Assembly (NCBI RefSeq): GCF_023716665.1
Contig: NZ_CP071859.1
Coordinates: forward strand, 3,038,001-3,102,000
Direction: 5' to 3'
Source: Vibrio sp. SCSIO 43135
Lineage (GTDB): Bacteria > Pseudomonadota > Gammaproteobacteria > Enterobacterales > Vibrionaceae
Length of the DNA stretch: 64,000 bases
This document shows, piece after piece, positions 23,912-33,033 of this stretch. The translations under genes were made by a program, and so were the position numbers. The notes beneath the pieces were generated by a model, which worked only from the letters and a program-made list of their open reading frames with translations, was not told the DNA's origin and ran no database searches. Positions within the stretch are counted from its first letter, which is position 1; each line of letters begins with the position of its first letter.

Positions 23912-25405
23912 ATGAATCAGGCAGTCTCATCACCGCTTTACGCAGCCATCGACCTCGGGTCGAACAGTTTTCACATGCTCGTTGTGCGTCATATCGATGG
24001 CAGCGTTCAAACAATGGCGAAGATAAAACGCAAAGTACGTTTAGCCGCAGGGTTAGATGAAAATAATGCGTTAAGTCAGGAAGCTATGCAGCGTGGCTGG
24101 GACTGTTTGAGTCTCTTTGCTGAGCGACTACAAGATATTCCGAAGCAAAACATCCGCATTGTGGGCACAGCGACACTTCGCACTGCAACCAATGTGGATG
24201 TCTTTTTACGTAAAGCCAATCAGATTCTAGGCTATGACATTGAAGTCATCTCTGGCGAAGAAGAAGCCGCTACCATCTATAAAGGTGTCGCACACACCTC
24301 TGGTGGCATGGGGCGCCGACTCGTAGTCGATATTGGCGGAGCAAGCACTGAACTTATCATCGGCGAAGGATTTGACGCTAAAGCACTCACCAGTTTGAAA
24401 ATGGGCTGCGTGACTTGGCTAGAGCGCCACTTCAAAGACCGTCAACTGACGGCAACTAACTTTGACAACGCAATCGCAGCAGCGAAAGACACCTTAGCCC
24501 CTATCCTAGAGCAATATACGCAAATTGGCTGGGACGTCTGTGTGGGTGCGAGTGGTACCGTTCAAGCGCTACAAGAAATCATGCTGGCGCAAGGGATGGA
24601 TGAAGTCATTACCCATGCAAAACTTAAGCGACTGCAGAAACAGGCCATGCTAGCCGACCACCTGGAAGAGCTTGAGATCGAAGGGTTAACATTGGAAAGA
24701 GCTCTGGTATTCCCGAGTGGCTTATCCATTTTGATTGCCATCTTTGAGCTACTCAACATCGACTCGATGACACTTGCCGGCGGCGCACTCCGTGAAGGAC
24801 TGGTCTATGAAATGGTCGATGGCCTACGCCAAAACGACATTCGTGCTCGCACCATTTGTAGTGTACAAGCACGTTATCAAATCGACGTGGCTTACGCCGA
24901 GCAAGTATCTAACCTCGCAGATAAACTGCTTAAACAGTGTGGCGGCGATAACTGGATTGCCGAACCGCAAGGTGCAGTATTACTGCAAACTGCAGCCAAG
25001 CTGCATGAGATTGGTTTAACCATCGATTTTAAAAAAGGTGGCGAACACAGCGCATACCTTTTAAATCACTTAGATTTACCGGGCTACACCCGCGCACAAA
25101 AGCACTTTCTAGCCGAAGCTGCCCGTCGCTACCGTGAGCAACTCAGCTCACTGCCTGAACAACACGCTTTATCAGGTACCAGCGGCAAACGAGTGTTGCG
25201 CTTATTGCGTTTAGCAGTGCTACTCACACACAGACGCAGTTGTGAATTAGAGCCAGCAGTGACACTTCGTGCTGAACAAGACACACTCACCTTGTCCATC
25301 GACAAGCAGTGGCTTGAATCGAACCCACTCACCAGTGCTGAGCTCGAGATTGAAGCCAACCGACAAACCGATATTGGTTGGCCTTTATCGATTATTGAAT
25401 GCTAA
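23912..25405 (+). CDS. gppA: guanosine pentaphosphate phosphatase/exopolyphosphatase
   Basis: GppA converts pppGpp to ppGpp in the stringent response and can also act on polyphosphate. The 497-residue product has the Ppx/GppA signatures [14 protein letters not shown] near residue 10, a second glycine-rich loop [12 protein letters not shown] near residue 139, and a C-terminal helical HD-like domain with AAKLHEIG near residue 363. I prefer gppA over ppx because of its position directly after rhlB, as in E. coli. The stop codon lies within the following terminator. Confidence 0.9.
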   Translation: MNQAVSSPLYAAIDLGSNSFHMLVVRHIDGSVQTMAKIKRKVRLAAGLDENNALSQEAMQRGWDCLSLFAERLQDIPKQNIRIVGTATLRTATNVDVFLRKANQILGYDIEVISGEEEAATIYKGVAHTSGGMGRRLVVDIGGASTELIIGEGFDAKALTSLKMGCVTWLERHFKDRQLTATNFDNAIAAAKDTLAPILEQYTQIGWDVCVGASGTVQALQEIMLAQGMDEVITHAKLKRLQKQAMLADHLEELEIEGLTLERALVFPSGLSILIAIFELLNIDSMTLAGGALREGLVYEMVDGLRQNDIRARTICSVQARYQIDVAYAEQVSNLADKLLKQCGGDNWIAEPQGAVLLQTAAKLHEIGLTIDFKKGGEHSAYLLNHLDLPGYTRAQKHFLAEAARRYREQLSSLPEQHALSGTSGKRVLRLLRLAVLLTHRRSCELEPAVTLRAEQDTLTLSIDKQWLESNPLTSAELEIEANRQTDIGWPLSIIEC

Positions 25406-25430
25406 AAAGCCCTCTTCGGAGGGCTTTTTT
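25404..25430 (+). terminator. gppA terminator overlapping the stop codon
   Basis: An 11-bp stem, AAAAAGCCCTC with GAGGGCTTTTT, around a TTCG tetraloop, followed by more T. It starts within the TAA of gppA. Confidence 0.92.
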
Positions 25431-25563
25431 ATTGCTCACCCACCACAAGTAACTCAATTATCAATAGATGACTTAAGCGCAAAAGTTCAAACAACATCAT
25501 AAAAATCATTACATTATGCCATATACTGTTTTTGATGGAGTTCGACACTAAGGAGCACGGTGC

Positions 25564-27021
25564 ATGGTGAGTAAGGCGACTAGCTTTAATATTGATGAAT
25601 GGTCTTTCATTCCAAATGAAGGGCAGATTGTGTTTAGCGACAAGACCATCAACATCGACAAGCGCCTTAGTAAACTGCTGGAGTTCTTTTGTCAGAACCC
25701 TGGGCAGACGCATACCCGTGATGAGCTGATTGAAAATGTCTGGAATGGCATGATTCTGACTGATCAAGTCGTCACCCAAGCTGTGTTCGAGTTGCGCAAG
25801 GTTCTAAAGCAAAACTCGACCAAGAATGAAAGCTATATCATTACTGTTCCCAAACGAGGCTATAAGTTTTTTGCCGAAGTAGGCGTCAGCTATGAAACCA
25901 GCAACAGCGGGGTTACCGACTACCCTCAGCCTGAAACTAGACCGGAAATTAAAGAAGACACCGCCCCTTCTACAAAAACTCCTACCCCAAGGACAAAGCC
26001 TTGGTTACCAATAGCACTCGCAACCATCATCTGCTTCGAAACAGGCTACATCCTATATTCCGCCTTGGGCAACCAAACTTCACCTCCCATCAGTCAACCT
26101 ACTCGACTAGGAAACTTTGAGTCTCGCTACGTGGTATTAGAGATCAGTGACGACATTCAACAGGATCCGGTTTTGTTTGGTGTGGTCACTAAATTTATTG
26201 AATATGTTGGCTACTACAGCAATATCCGCATCGTCCATAGTCCTGAGTTGCAGAAAATCGCTGCGATTGAGCTGAAACTGGCGACCTCTCCTAGCCGTGA
26301 TGGCCAATACACTCGCTTAACCATGCGCTATCACAACCGCGTGTCTAATCAGGGCCACCTTAGCCGACGCTACCCCACCGAGCTGGCATCGATTCATCAA
26401 ACGCTGTTCTCGATGTTGGATGACATGTTGGGCGCACTGTATATCTCACCACCCAAGCAAGAGTTGATGCAGCTACTTGAACAACTTCCTAGTGATGAAG
26501 CAGCGTTAGAACACGTTCTTACTGGCATTGGTTACTTGTATAACGGTGAGCCAATGGAAAAGGCTTTAGTGAACCTTCGCCTCGCCAAACAGTTAGCTCC
26601 GGATCACGACTTCACCTACACCGTGAATTACATCGGTGAAATGTTCCGTATCTTCAATTCCAATGATTCAAACAAGCAGCAGATGACTGTTGCTCTTAAT
26701 GATGAGTATCGCGATAGACTCACCCGTCTGCTTGAACAAGGGAAAATGCCACGTGTTTATGATGCGATGGCAATGATGGCACTTTCTGAAGACAATCCAG
26801 AAAAAGCCATGCGCATACTGCTATCTCTGCCCGATCAAAAACATTCTATCCTGTCTTACTTGTTGCTTGCCAAAGCAGAAGAGTCACGAGGAAATGGCGG
26901 CGCAGCAAAAGAACTGTACCTCAAAGCCACGCAGAGTAACTCATCATTACGAGCAGTACAGTTTGCTTCACCACTATTCTTTGACAGCAACTTAGACCCA
27001 CTACTTAAAGAATTTGAGTAG
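25564..27021 (+). CDS. ToxR/CadC-like membrane-anchored transcriptional regulator
   Basis: A 485-residue one-component regulator. Residues about 10-105 form an OmpR-type winged helix (ending YIITVPKRGYKF, the hallmark of ToxR/CadC proteins). A Pro/Thr-rich linker follows, then one transmembrane helix near 147-167, and a periplasmic domain of about 315 residues. The distal part (about residues 300-470) has helical pairs that look TPR-like. Such proteins bind promoters from the membrane in response to periplasmic signals. No lysine decarboxylase genes are near, so CadC is not a justified name; the target is unknown. It converges on, and overlaps by 17 bp, the TerC-family gene. Confidence 0.85.
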   Translation: MVSKATSFNIDEWSFIPNEGQIVFSDKTINIDKRLSKLLEFFCQNPGQTHTRDELIENVWNGMILTDQVVTQAVFELRKVLKQNSTKNESYIITVPKRGYKFFAEVGVSYETSNSGVTDYPQPETRPEIKEDTAPSTKTPTPRTKPWLPIALATIICFETGYILYSALGNQTSPPISQPTRLGNFESRYVVLEISDDIQQDPVLFGVVTKFIEYVGYYSNIRIVHSPELQKIAAIELKLATSPSRDGQYTRLTMRYHNRVSNQGHLSRRYPTELASIHQTLFSMLDDMLGALYISPPKQELMQLLEQLPSDEAALEHVLTGIGYLYNGEPMEKALVNLRLAKQLAPDHDFTYTVNYIGEMFRIFNSNDSNKQQMTVALNDEYRDRLTRLLEQGKMPRVYDAMAMMALSEDNPEKAMRILLSLPDQKHSILSYLLLAKAEESRGNGGAAKELYLKATQSNSSLRAVQFASPLFFDSNLDPLLKEFE

Positions 27022-27775
27022 CTTCCAGTCGTTGACGAAACTTTTCATCAGCCGCTACCTCAGATAGGGAGCGGCTGATATTTTTCTGCTGCCTATCCAG
27101 AATAATGTGCAGAATCTCAAGCGTTAGGCCAAATGCAAGCACGACATAGGTGTAGCTCTTGTCCACTTCAAACCCAGTACCTTCAAATACCAACATCGCC
27201 CCCAGAAGAATAAGAAACAGTAGTGCTAACAGCTTGAGTCCAGGATATGCCGCGATAGTGAGCTGAATTTTTTCCGCCAGTGCCAGCATGATAATGGCGG
27301 AAATCACAATCGCGGCCACTATGATCTCGACATCATGAACCAAGGCAACCGCCGTGATCACCGAATCAAATGAGAATACTGCGTCAATCGCAATGATTTG
27401 CAGAACAATTAAGGTCACGCTTGCGGTCATAGCGCCTTTTTCAGCGTACCCTTTCGACTGCAGCCAAGCCAGCAACTCCTTTAAGCTCTTTAACAGCAAA
27501 AACGCACCGCCAAAAATCAAAATTAAATCTTTACCAGAAAACATCCATGTTGAAATGCCAACCACTGGCTCGGTTAATGACATGAGCCAAGACACCGAAA
27601 ATACCAGAGCAATACGCGATACTACTGCCAAGCCGATACCCAAGTTACGCACTTTTCGTTGCAGCCCTGTCGGTAAACGCTCAACCAAAATCGAGATAAA
27701 TATGACGTTGTCGACGCCGAGAATCACTTCCAGCAATAACAAAGTACTAAACGCAACCAAATAGTCAGTGACCAT
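27005..27775 (-). CDS. TerC/YgdQ family integral membrane protein
   Basis: A 256-residue polytopic membrane protein with about seven hydrophobic helices. It has the TerC signatures LLLLEVILGVDNVIF near residue 18 and a second acidic motif AIDAVFSFDSVITA near residue 130; these charged residues inside helices suggest metal binding or transport. It resembles E. coli YgdQ more than Alx. Some relatives export manganese, but the substrate here is unknown. I chose the ATG at 27775 because it overlaps, as TGATG, the stop of a small upstream ORF. Its last 17 bp overlap the convergent regulator gene. Confidence 0.86.
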   Translation of the reverse strand: MVTDYLVAFSTLLLLEVILGVDNVIFISILVERLPTGLQRKVRNLGIGLAVVSRIALVFSVSWLMSLTEPVVGISTWMFSGKDLILIFGGAFLLLKSLKELLAWLQSKGYAEKGAMTASVTLIVLQIIAIDAVFSFDSVITAVALVHDVEIIVAAIVISAIIMLALAEKIQLTIAAYPGLKLLALLFLILLGAMLVFEGTGFEVDKSYTYVVLAFGLTLEILHIILDRQQKNISRSLSEVAADEKFRQRLEATQIL

Positions 27776-27879
27776 CACTTCCCCCCCTGACACTTAATAA
27801 CTGAAGATGAAAGATCGGACTGTCTATTACGCCATTTATAAACGCATACACTGACTAGTTTGATTGCAATAAATATCAT
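27775..27879 (-). CDS. 34-codon upstream ORF coupled to the TerC-family gene
   Basis: On the minus strand an ATG at 27879 follows AGGTGGGAAAACC, a good ribosome binding site, and opens a 34-codon frame. It starts MIFIAIKLVSVCVYKW, a short hydrophobic segment followed by basic residues, and ends KCQGGK. The TGA stop shares its A with the ATG of the TerC-family gene (TGATG), a classic coupling arrangement. It is too short to recognise by homology. It could be a regulatory leader, a small membrane partner, or chance. I judge it more likely translated than not because of both the ribosome site and the exact junction. Confidence 0.5.
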   Translation of the reverse strand: MIFIAIKLVSVCVYKWRNRQSDLSSSVIKCQGGK

Positions 27880-28150
27880 GGTTTTCCCACCTGAAAGTAA
27901 AAAGGTCGGCCATTCTACAAATCAATAAATCTGTGACATCAGCAAAGCGTCACCTATCAATAAACAGAATATAAAGAAAATATAAAGCAATTAGTTTCAA
28001 CTACTTAAATATAAAAATACTAACCACAGCCGAGTGCGTGGAGTTCGAAGCCGACTAGCAATTAGTGGAAATGATAAAAAGATAAGAGTTTGATGATGCG
28101 AAAAAGAGTGCCGCTTTACACAATACCCTCTCATTCATTTAGGGGGCGCT
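27880..28150. other. non-coding stretch between the TerC leader and the MscS gene
   Basis: AT-rich divergent promoter region. I checked for a yybP-ykoY manganese riboswitch, expected before some TerC genes, and did not find its conserved elements. AGGGGG at 28141 is the ribosome site of the MscS-like gene. Confidence 0.5.
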
Positions 28151-28741
28151 ATGCTAGACACCATCTATACAATTTTTGCCACGCTACGAGAGTACGACAT
28201 ATTGCTTGGGTTGCTTTTCTTACTGGTATTTTGGCTACTAAAACGTTTTACCAACAGAACCATCACCACACTGGCGCACAATAAAGCGGTTTCATCGACA
28301 CGCAGCGCGTTCATCATTCGTTGCTTCAATATCACCTATTTTGTGTTTCTGTCGGCCAGTTACATCATTGTCAGTGGTATCGGCTACGGTAATTTCTCGA
28401 TTTTTATCTCGTCTGTGTTTACGGTGTTTGGTGTCGGCTTCATCGCCCAATGGTCGATTTTGAGCAACATCACCGCCAGCTTTTTAATTTTCTTTGTCTT
28501 TCCGTACCGAATCGGAGACTTCATAGTGGTCGCCGATGGGGAAGGCATAGAGGGAAAAATTCTTGAAATACGCATGTTCCACACCTTAATTCGTCATCCA
28601 GATGGCAACATTATTACCTACCCTAACTCGCTACTGCTGCAAAAGAGCGTGACAAAGGTGATACAGAAAAACATTACCACCACGATAAAGAACGCAGAGA
28701 TCCGCAGGCAATCTAAGCTGGAAGGAAAAGGCAAGGCATAA
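28151..28741 (+). CDS. small MscS-family mechanosensitive channel protein
   Basis: A 196-residue inner-membrane protein with three or four hydrophobic helices (about 16-35, 55-76, 80-105). After these come the MscS pore-adjacent helix and the beta domain, seen as FPYRIGDFIVVADGEGIEGKILEI and HPDGNIITYPNSLL near residues 120-165. MscS proteins open under membrane tension to release solutes during osmotic downshock. At 196 residues it is shorter than E. coli MscS (286) and lacks most of the C-terminal vestibule, as in several small MscS-like proteins. It is a lone gene; whether it gates ions is untested. Confidence 0.82.
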   Translation: MLDTIYTIFATLREYDILLGLLFLLVFWLLKRFTNRTITTLAHNKAVSSTRSAFIIRCFNITYFVFLSASYIIVSGIGYGNFSIFISSVFTVFGVGFIAQWSILSNITASFLIFFVFPYRIGDFIVVADGEGIEGKILEIRMFHTLIRHPDGNIITYPNSLLLQKSVTKVIQKNITTTIKNAEIRRQSKLEGKGKA

Positions 28742-28775
28742 AAAAGCCCTTTGGCTGATAACAACCAAAGGGCTC
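28739..28775 (-). terminator. yhhQ terminator (possibly bidirectional)
   Basis: A 10-bp stem, AGCCCTTTGG with CCAAAGGGCT. The minus strand ends in TTTTTT, so it terminates yhhQ; it abuts the MscS gene stop on the plus strand. Confidence 0.85.
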
Positions 28776-28804
28776 TCGAAATAACATCAAGGGTGGTTTA
28801 GCGG

Positions 28805-29476
28805 CTAAGCATTCACACCCGAAGCTTTGAAGCTAGGATTCACTGCTGTGATTTTCTTCACGATGTAGTTAAGAAGCACACCGTACATTGGCACAAATAA
28901 GCCAAGGCTGATCACGAGCTTGAAGCCGTAGTCCACCAGCGCGATTTCAGTCCAGTGCTCAGCCATAAACGGATCTGGGCTTTGGTAGAAAGCAATCGCA
29001 AAGAAAGCGATGGTATCCAACGCATTACCAAACAGCGTTGAACAAGTTGGTGCAATCCACCACTGCTTGAGTTGACGCAGGCGGTTAAACACATGCACAT
29101 CTAAAATCTGACCGAGTAGGTAAGCCATGAAGCTTGCGATCGCGATACGCGCAACAAATAAATTGAACTCACTTAAGTGGCCGACACCTTGGAATTGCCC
29201 TTCAAAGAACAGTACCGATAAAACGTAAGACACTGCCAGTGCGGGTAACATCACCAAGAAAATAATGCGGCGCGCCAACTGAGCCCCAAAAATACGTACT
29301 GTTAGGTCAGTGGCTAAGAAGATAAATGGAAAAGTGAATGCGCCCCAAGTGGTATGAAAACCAAACACAGTGAACGGCAGTTGTACCAGGTAATTACTGG
29401 ATGCAATGATGATCAGGTGAAATAGGACTAATAAGAAAAGGGCTTTGCGCTGCTGCGCAGGGGTAAAGTTACTCAT
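28805..29476 (-). CDS. yhhQ: queuosine precursor transporter YhhQ
   Basis: YhhQ (COG1738, VUT family) imports preQ0/preQ1, precursors of the tRNA base queuosine. The 223-residue protein has six or so hydrophobic helices and the family features: SNYLVQLPFTVFGFHTTWGAFTFPFIFLATDL near residues 27-58 and FGNALDTIAFFAIAF near residue 149. The start ATG at 29476 is preceded by AAAAAGG at 6 nt. That ribosome site is the tail of a probable preQ1-I riboswitch, which supports both the function and the start. Confidence 0.93.
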   Translation of the reverse strand: MSNFTPAQQRKALFLLVLFHLIIIASSNYLVQLPFTVFGFHTTWGAFTFPFIFLATDLTVRIFGAQLARRIIFLVMLPALAVSYVLSVLFFEGQFQGVGHLSEFNLFVARIAIASFMAYLLGQILDVHVFNRLRQLKQWWIAPTCSTLFGNALDTIAFFAIAFYQSPDPFMAEHWTEIALVDYGFKLVISLGLFVPMYGVLLNYIVKKITAVNPSFKASGVNA

Positions 29477-29482
29477 GCGATA

Positions 29483-29518
29483 CCTTTTTAGTTTGGTTTG
29501 GGGGCGAGGGAACCCAAA
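29483..29518 (-). promoter_or_regulatory. probable preQ1-I riboswitch upstream of yhhQ
   Basis: On the minus strand a 6-bp stem TTTGGG/CCCAAA closes a loop TTCCCTCGCC. It is followed by an A-rich tail CCAAACTAAAAAGG that ends in the ribosome site, 6 nt before the yhhQ ATG. A small hairpin, a C-rich loop starting TTC and an A-rich tail form the preQ1-I pattern; loop CCT can pair with tail AGG to form the second helix and hide the ribosome site when ligand binds. COG1738 genes are known preQ1 riboswitch targets. The loop departs from the B. subtilis sequence, so the call is probable, not certain. Confidence 0.65.
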
Positions 29519-29735
29519 TTGAATGGAGCTATTCGTAGCGCCGATTCATACCAACAATGTAAAAAATTAACCTGCTGAACTCGTTTGTTTGATGAGTCAC
29601 AGCGGCGGGCGATTATACATTAACCAATTCCTGTCGCAAGGGTCAGTTTTTGCGCAATCGATTAAACCCATCAAATAAATTTAAATGATGGGAATCATTT
29701 TTCTATAAGTTCGAATTGATATTTATGACGCAGCT

Positions 29736-30041
29736 TTAGAAGCCGCGGCGAAACAGGCCGGCTAAATAGTCGAGTTCTTCTTGCGAGTCTGCGACTGATA
29801 AAGCTTCCAACCAAAGGGACTCACTGTAATGCTCTGCTTTGAGGAATAATTGGCAACCTTCAAAGTCAATCAACCAAGAGTGTATATCGGCATCCCACTG
29901 TTTCTCTATCACACTGGCCGACAGCATCGATACCAACTGTTCACCCAACTCCGGAAAGTAATCGAAATCAAAGCGTGGTGCGCTAATTAAAATACGCCCT
30001 TCACTTTGCTGGTACTCCATTAAACCAAATTGCTTATCCAT
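29736..30041 (-). CDS. DUF3630 family small protein
   Basis: A 101-residue acidic soluble protein with alternating strands and helices; no signal peptide or membrane helix. It resembles the DUF3630 family, found next to recQ in Vibrio and relatives. Its start overlaps the end of recQ by 8 bp, so it is almost certainly translated with recQ. No function is known; a link to RecQ is suggested only by position. Confidence 0.75.
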   Translation of the reverse strand: MDKQFGLMEYQQSEGRILISAPRFDFDYFPELGEQLVSMLSASVIEKQWDADIHSWLIDFEGCQLFLKAEHYSESLWLEALSVADSQEELDYLAGLFRRGF

Positions 30042-31872
30042 GATGAGTTAAATGCTCCTGAATGAGATCTAAAAATGGGTCTGCGTACTTCTCTAGCTTA
30101 CGTTGCCCGACTCCATTTACGGCCAACATTTCACCGTAAGAGGTTGGCAGAATTTCGGCCATATCAATTAAGGTGGCGTCACTGAATACTACATAAGGTG
30201 GCAAGCCATCTTCATCGGCAATCGCCTTACGCAATTTACGTAGCTTAGCAAATAGCTTCTTATCGTAGTTTTTGCTCGATAGCTTATCCGATTTAGCCGC
30301 GCGCGCAGCGGTATCAAGCCTTGGAACCGCTAACTCGAGTTCCATATCACCACGCAGTAATGGACGCGCTTCTTCAGTGAGCTGCAAAGTCGAGTTACGG
30401 GTGATGTTTTGGAATAACAGCCCTTTGTGGATCAGCTGGCGGAAAATACTCACCCAGTAATCATGACTATGATCCCGACCAATCCCATACGTGGAAAGCT
30501 TATCGTGGCCATTTTCTCGAATACGAATGTTCTGCATCCCACGTAGCACTTCCACCACATAGCCAATACCAAAGCCTTGGTTAACTCGGTACACACAAGA
30601 CAACGCTTTTTGCGCTTCTTCTTTGGCGTCGAATCGTTTTGGCGGATCGAGGCAAATATCGCAGTTACCACATGGCTGCTCACGATATTCACCAAAGTAG
30701 TTAAGTAGAACTTGGCGGCGACATGTTTGCGCTTCCGCAAAAGCATTCATCGCATTGAGCTTATGACTCTCAACCTGCTTTTGCGGGCCATCGTCTTTTT
30801 CATCCAACATACGGCGAAGCCAACTGATATCAGCTGGGTCGTAGAGCATCATGGCTTCTGCTGGTAGGCCATCACGACCTGCTCGGCCAGTTTCTTGGTA
30901 GTAAGATTCGATGTTACGTGGAATATCAAAGTGCACCACAAAGCGAACATTGGGTTTATTGATCCCCATGCCGAATGCCACTGTCGCGACAACGATTTGA
31001 ATATCGTCTCGTTGGAATGCTTCTTGAACGTAGGCGCGCTCGTCAGTTTCCATACCAGCATGATAGCCCGCGGCACGAATATGGTTGTTGCACAACTTTT
31101 CGGTCAGCATTTCCACTTTCTTACGGCTACCACAGTAGATAATGCCGCAGTTACCTTTTTGAGTATCAAGGTAACGAATCACCTGAGACACAGGTTTATG
31201 CTTTTCGACCAAGGTGTAGCGAATGTTTGGGCGATCGAAGCTGCCTAAGTAGCTATGTGGTTCGTTTAAACTGAGGCGATGGACAATGTCATTGCGAGTC
31301 GCATCATCGGCTGTCGCAGTCAGAGCCATAAATGGCACGTGAGGGAACTGTTGCTTCAACTGCCCTAGCGACGCGTATTCCGGTCTAAAGTCATGCCCCC
31401 ACTGAGAAATACAGTGCGCTTCATCAACGGCAATCATCGAAAGCGGCAAACTCTCCAATCGTTCGATGAAATCGCGCATCAGCACACGTTCTGGCGACAC
31501 ATACACTAATCTAAGTGCGCCAGAATTCATGCGGTTGTAGACGCTAATCAGCTCTTCTCTTGGCATTGCAGAGTTAATGCATTCAGCCGCCACACCATTG
31601 GCTTTAAGCTGATCGACTTGGTCTTTCATCAATGAAATCAAAGGCGAAATCACTAAGGTTAAACCAGAGCGCACCAATGCCGGAATTTGGTAACACAGTG
31701 ACTTACCGCCACCGGTTGGCATAATCACTAGGCTGTCTAGGCCGTTGACTGCCGCTTCAATGACCTCAAGCTGACCATCACGGAAACTTTGATAGCCAAA
31801 TACATCTTCTAAGATGCCTTGTGGCGTAGGCGCTTCCGCTTCTGGTTGCTGGGCTAACAGTGTCGAGGTCAT
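30034..31872 (-). CDS. recQ: ATP-dependent DNA helicase RecQ
   Basis: RecQ unwinds DNA 3'-5' in recombination and replication-fork repair. The 612-residue protein shows [10 protein letters not shown] (motif 0), [16 protein letters not shown] (Walker A near residue 50), [17 protein letters not shown] (Walker B and aromatic loop near 147), [10 protein letters not shown] (motif VI), the zinc cysteines [12 protein letters not shown] and CGNCDIC near 380-400, a winged helix, and a C-terminal HRDC domain from about residue 530. It overlaps the downstream DUF3630 gene. Confidence 0.97.
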   Translation of the reverse strand: MTSTLLAQQPEAEAPTPQGILEDVFGYQSFRDGQLEVIEAAVNGLDSLVIMPTGGGKSLCYQIPALVRSGLTLVISPLISLMKDQVDQLKANGVAAECINSAMPREELISVYNRMNSGALRLVYVSPERVLMRDFIERLESLPLSMIAVDEAHCISQWGHDFRPEYASLGQLKQQFPHVPFMALTATADDATRNDIVHRLSLNEPHSYLGSFDRPNIRYTLVEKHKPVSQVIRYLDTQKGNCGIIYCGSRKKVEMLTEKLCNNHIRAAGYHAGMETDERAYVQEAFQRDDIQIVVATVAFGMGINKPNVRFVVHFDIPRNIESYYQETGRAGRDGLPAEAMMLYDPADISWLRRMLDEKDDGPQKQVESHKLNAMNAFAEAQTCRRQVLLNYFGEYREQPCGNCDICLDPPKRFDAKEEAQKALSCVYRVNQGFGIGYVVEVLRGMQNIRIRENGHDKLSTYGIGRDHSHDYWVSIFRQLIHKGLLFQNITRNSTLQLTEEARPLLRGDMELELAVPRLDTAARAAKSDKLSSKNYDKKLFAKLRKLRKAIADEDGLPPYVVFSDATLIDMAEILPTSYGEMLAVNGVGQRKLEKYADPFLDLIQEHLTHHG

Positions 31873-32029
31873 GAATTATCTCAGTTGAATATCTACGGGT
31901 GCGTTACATACGCAAGGGGCACATTGTAGTGGGGAATTGGGGTGAATAAAACCGCAAATTGTTAGGTGAATCTGCACCGCCCTCGTATACTGACCTATCC
32001 ATCCTAATCACTTTGCACTGTGACGTTCC

Positions 32030-32947
32030 ATGACATTAGAAGAACAACAAAGAGCACGCCAAGGCGTGTTACTTGCGATTGGCGCTTACACCATGTGGGG
32101 GATTGCCCCGATCTACTTCAAAGCGCTCGGTGAAGTCTCCGCATTTGAAATTCTGAGCCACCGTGTAGTGTGGTCATTTTTCTTGCTCGCAGGGTTGCTG
32201 CACTTTAGCCGTCGCTGGCGAAGTGTGCGCGATGTAATGAAGTCAAAGACCAAGATGATCTACCTCGTGACAACGGCAGTCCTAGTTGGCATAAACTGGT
32301 TAATTTTCATTTGGGCGGTGAACGCGAATCATATGCTGGATGCCAGCTTAGGCTATTACATCAACCCATTGATAAACGTGTTGCTCGGAATGATTTTCTT
32401 AGGCGAAAGACTAAGAAAGCTGCAGTGGTTTGCGGTTGCGTTAGCCGCATGTGGCGTATTAGTCCAACTGATTGCGTTTGGCTCAGTGCCAGTCGTGGCA
32501 ATTGCGCTTGCGATGACTTTTGGCCTCTACGGGCTGCTGCGTAAAAAAGTCAGCCTAGATGCACAAACGGGTTTGTTCGTTGAAACCTTAGTATTGCTAC
32601 CAGCAGCGTTGGTTTACTTACTGTTTATTGCCGACTCGGCCACATCCAGCTTCGCAGACAACCCAATGACGCTCAACCTGCTCCTGATCGCCGCAGGTGT
32701 AGTGACCACCCTACCACTACTGTGCTTTACCGGCGCAGCCACGCGTTTAAAGCTGTCGACTCTGGGCTTCTTCCAATACATAGGCCCAAGCTTGATGTTC
32801 TTATTAGCCGTGCTGATCTACGGTGAAGATTTTACCCCAGACAAAGCCATCACTTTCGCCTTTATCTGGGGTGCACTGGTGGTATTTAGCTTCGATGGTT
32901 TACGTAATAACAAGAAAACCAAGCGTGCTAATCAAGTATCGAAGTAA
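32030..32947 (+). CDS. rarD: RarD family EamA-type permease
   Basis: A 305-residue protein with ten hydrophobic helices in two EamA halves, beginning RQGVLLAIGAYTMWGIAPIYFKAL and with the NWLIFIWAVN and YINPLINVLLG motifs of RarD. Such drug/metabolite transporters are named after a chloramphenicol-sensitivity phenotype; the natural substrate is not established. A terminator follows immediately. It is divergent from recQ. Confidence 0.9.
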   Translation: MTLEEQQRARQGVLLAIGAYTMWGIAPIYFKALGEVSAFEILSHRVVWSFFLLAGLLHFSRRWRSVRDVMKSKTKMIYLVTTAVLVGINWLIFIWAVNANHMLDASLGYYINPLINVLLGMIFLGERLRKLQWFAVALAACGVLVQLIAFGSVPVVAIALAMTFGLYGLLRKKVSLDAQTGLFVETLVLLPAALVYLLFIADSATSSFADNPMTLNLLLIAAGVVTTLPLLCFTGAATRLKLSTLGFFQYIGPSLMFLLAVLIYGEDFTPDKAITFAFIWGALVVFSFDGLRNNKKTKRANQVSK

Positions 32948-32997
32948 CGACTGGTCGAATTGATCGTTTTTTACAAGACAAGTGCAGATTTGAAAGA

Positions 32998-33028
32998 TAA
33001 GCTTGGTTATATTCTAACCAAGCTTTTT
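32998..33028 (+). terminator. rarD terminator
   Basis: Stem AAGCTTGGTTA with TAACCAAGCTT, a 5-nt loop, then TTT. It ends 5 nt before the start codon of the AraC-type gene. Confidence 0.85.
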
Positions 33029-33033
33029 CGTGC

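Noticed and set aside
25429-25779. A 116-codon minus-strand frame opposite the gppA terminator and regulator start
   Set aside because: It runs antisense to a terminator and to the conserved wHTH domain and has no recognisable domain.
25564-27021. Naming the membrane regulator CadC or ToxR
   Set aside because: No cadBA, toxS or other diagnostic partner is adjacent; only the wHTH-TM-periplasmic design is shared.
27776-27960. A yybP-ykoY manganese riboswitch upstream of the TerC-family gene
   Set aside because: The conserved GGGGAGUAG-like and GCCGACC-paired elements do not occur together; only a GGCCGACC fragment is present.
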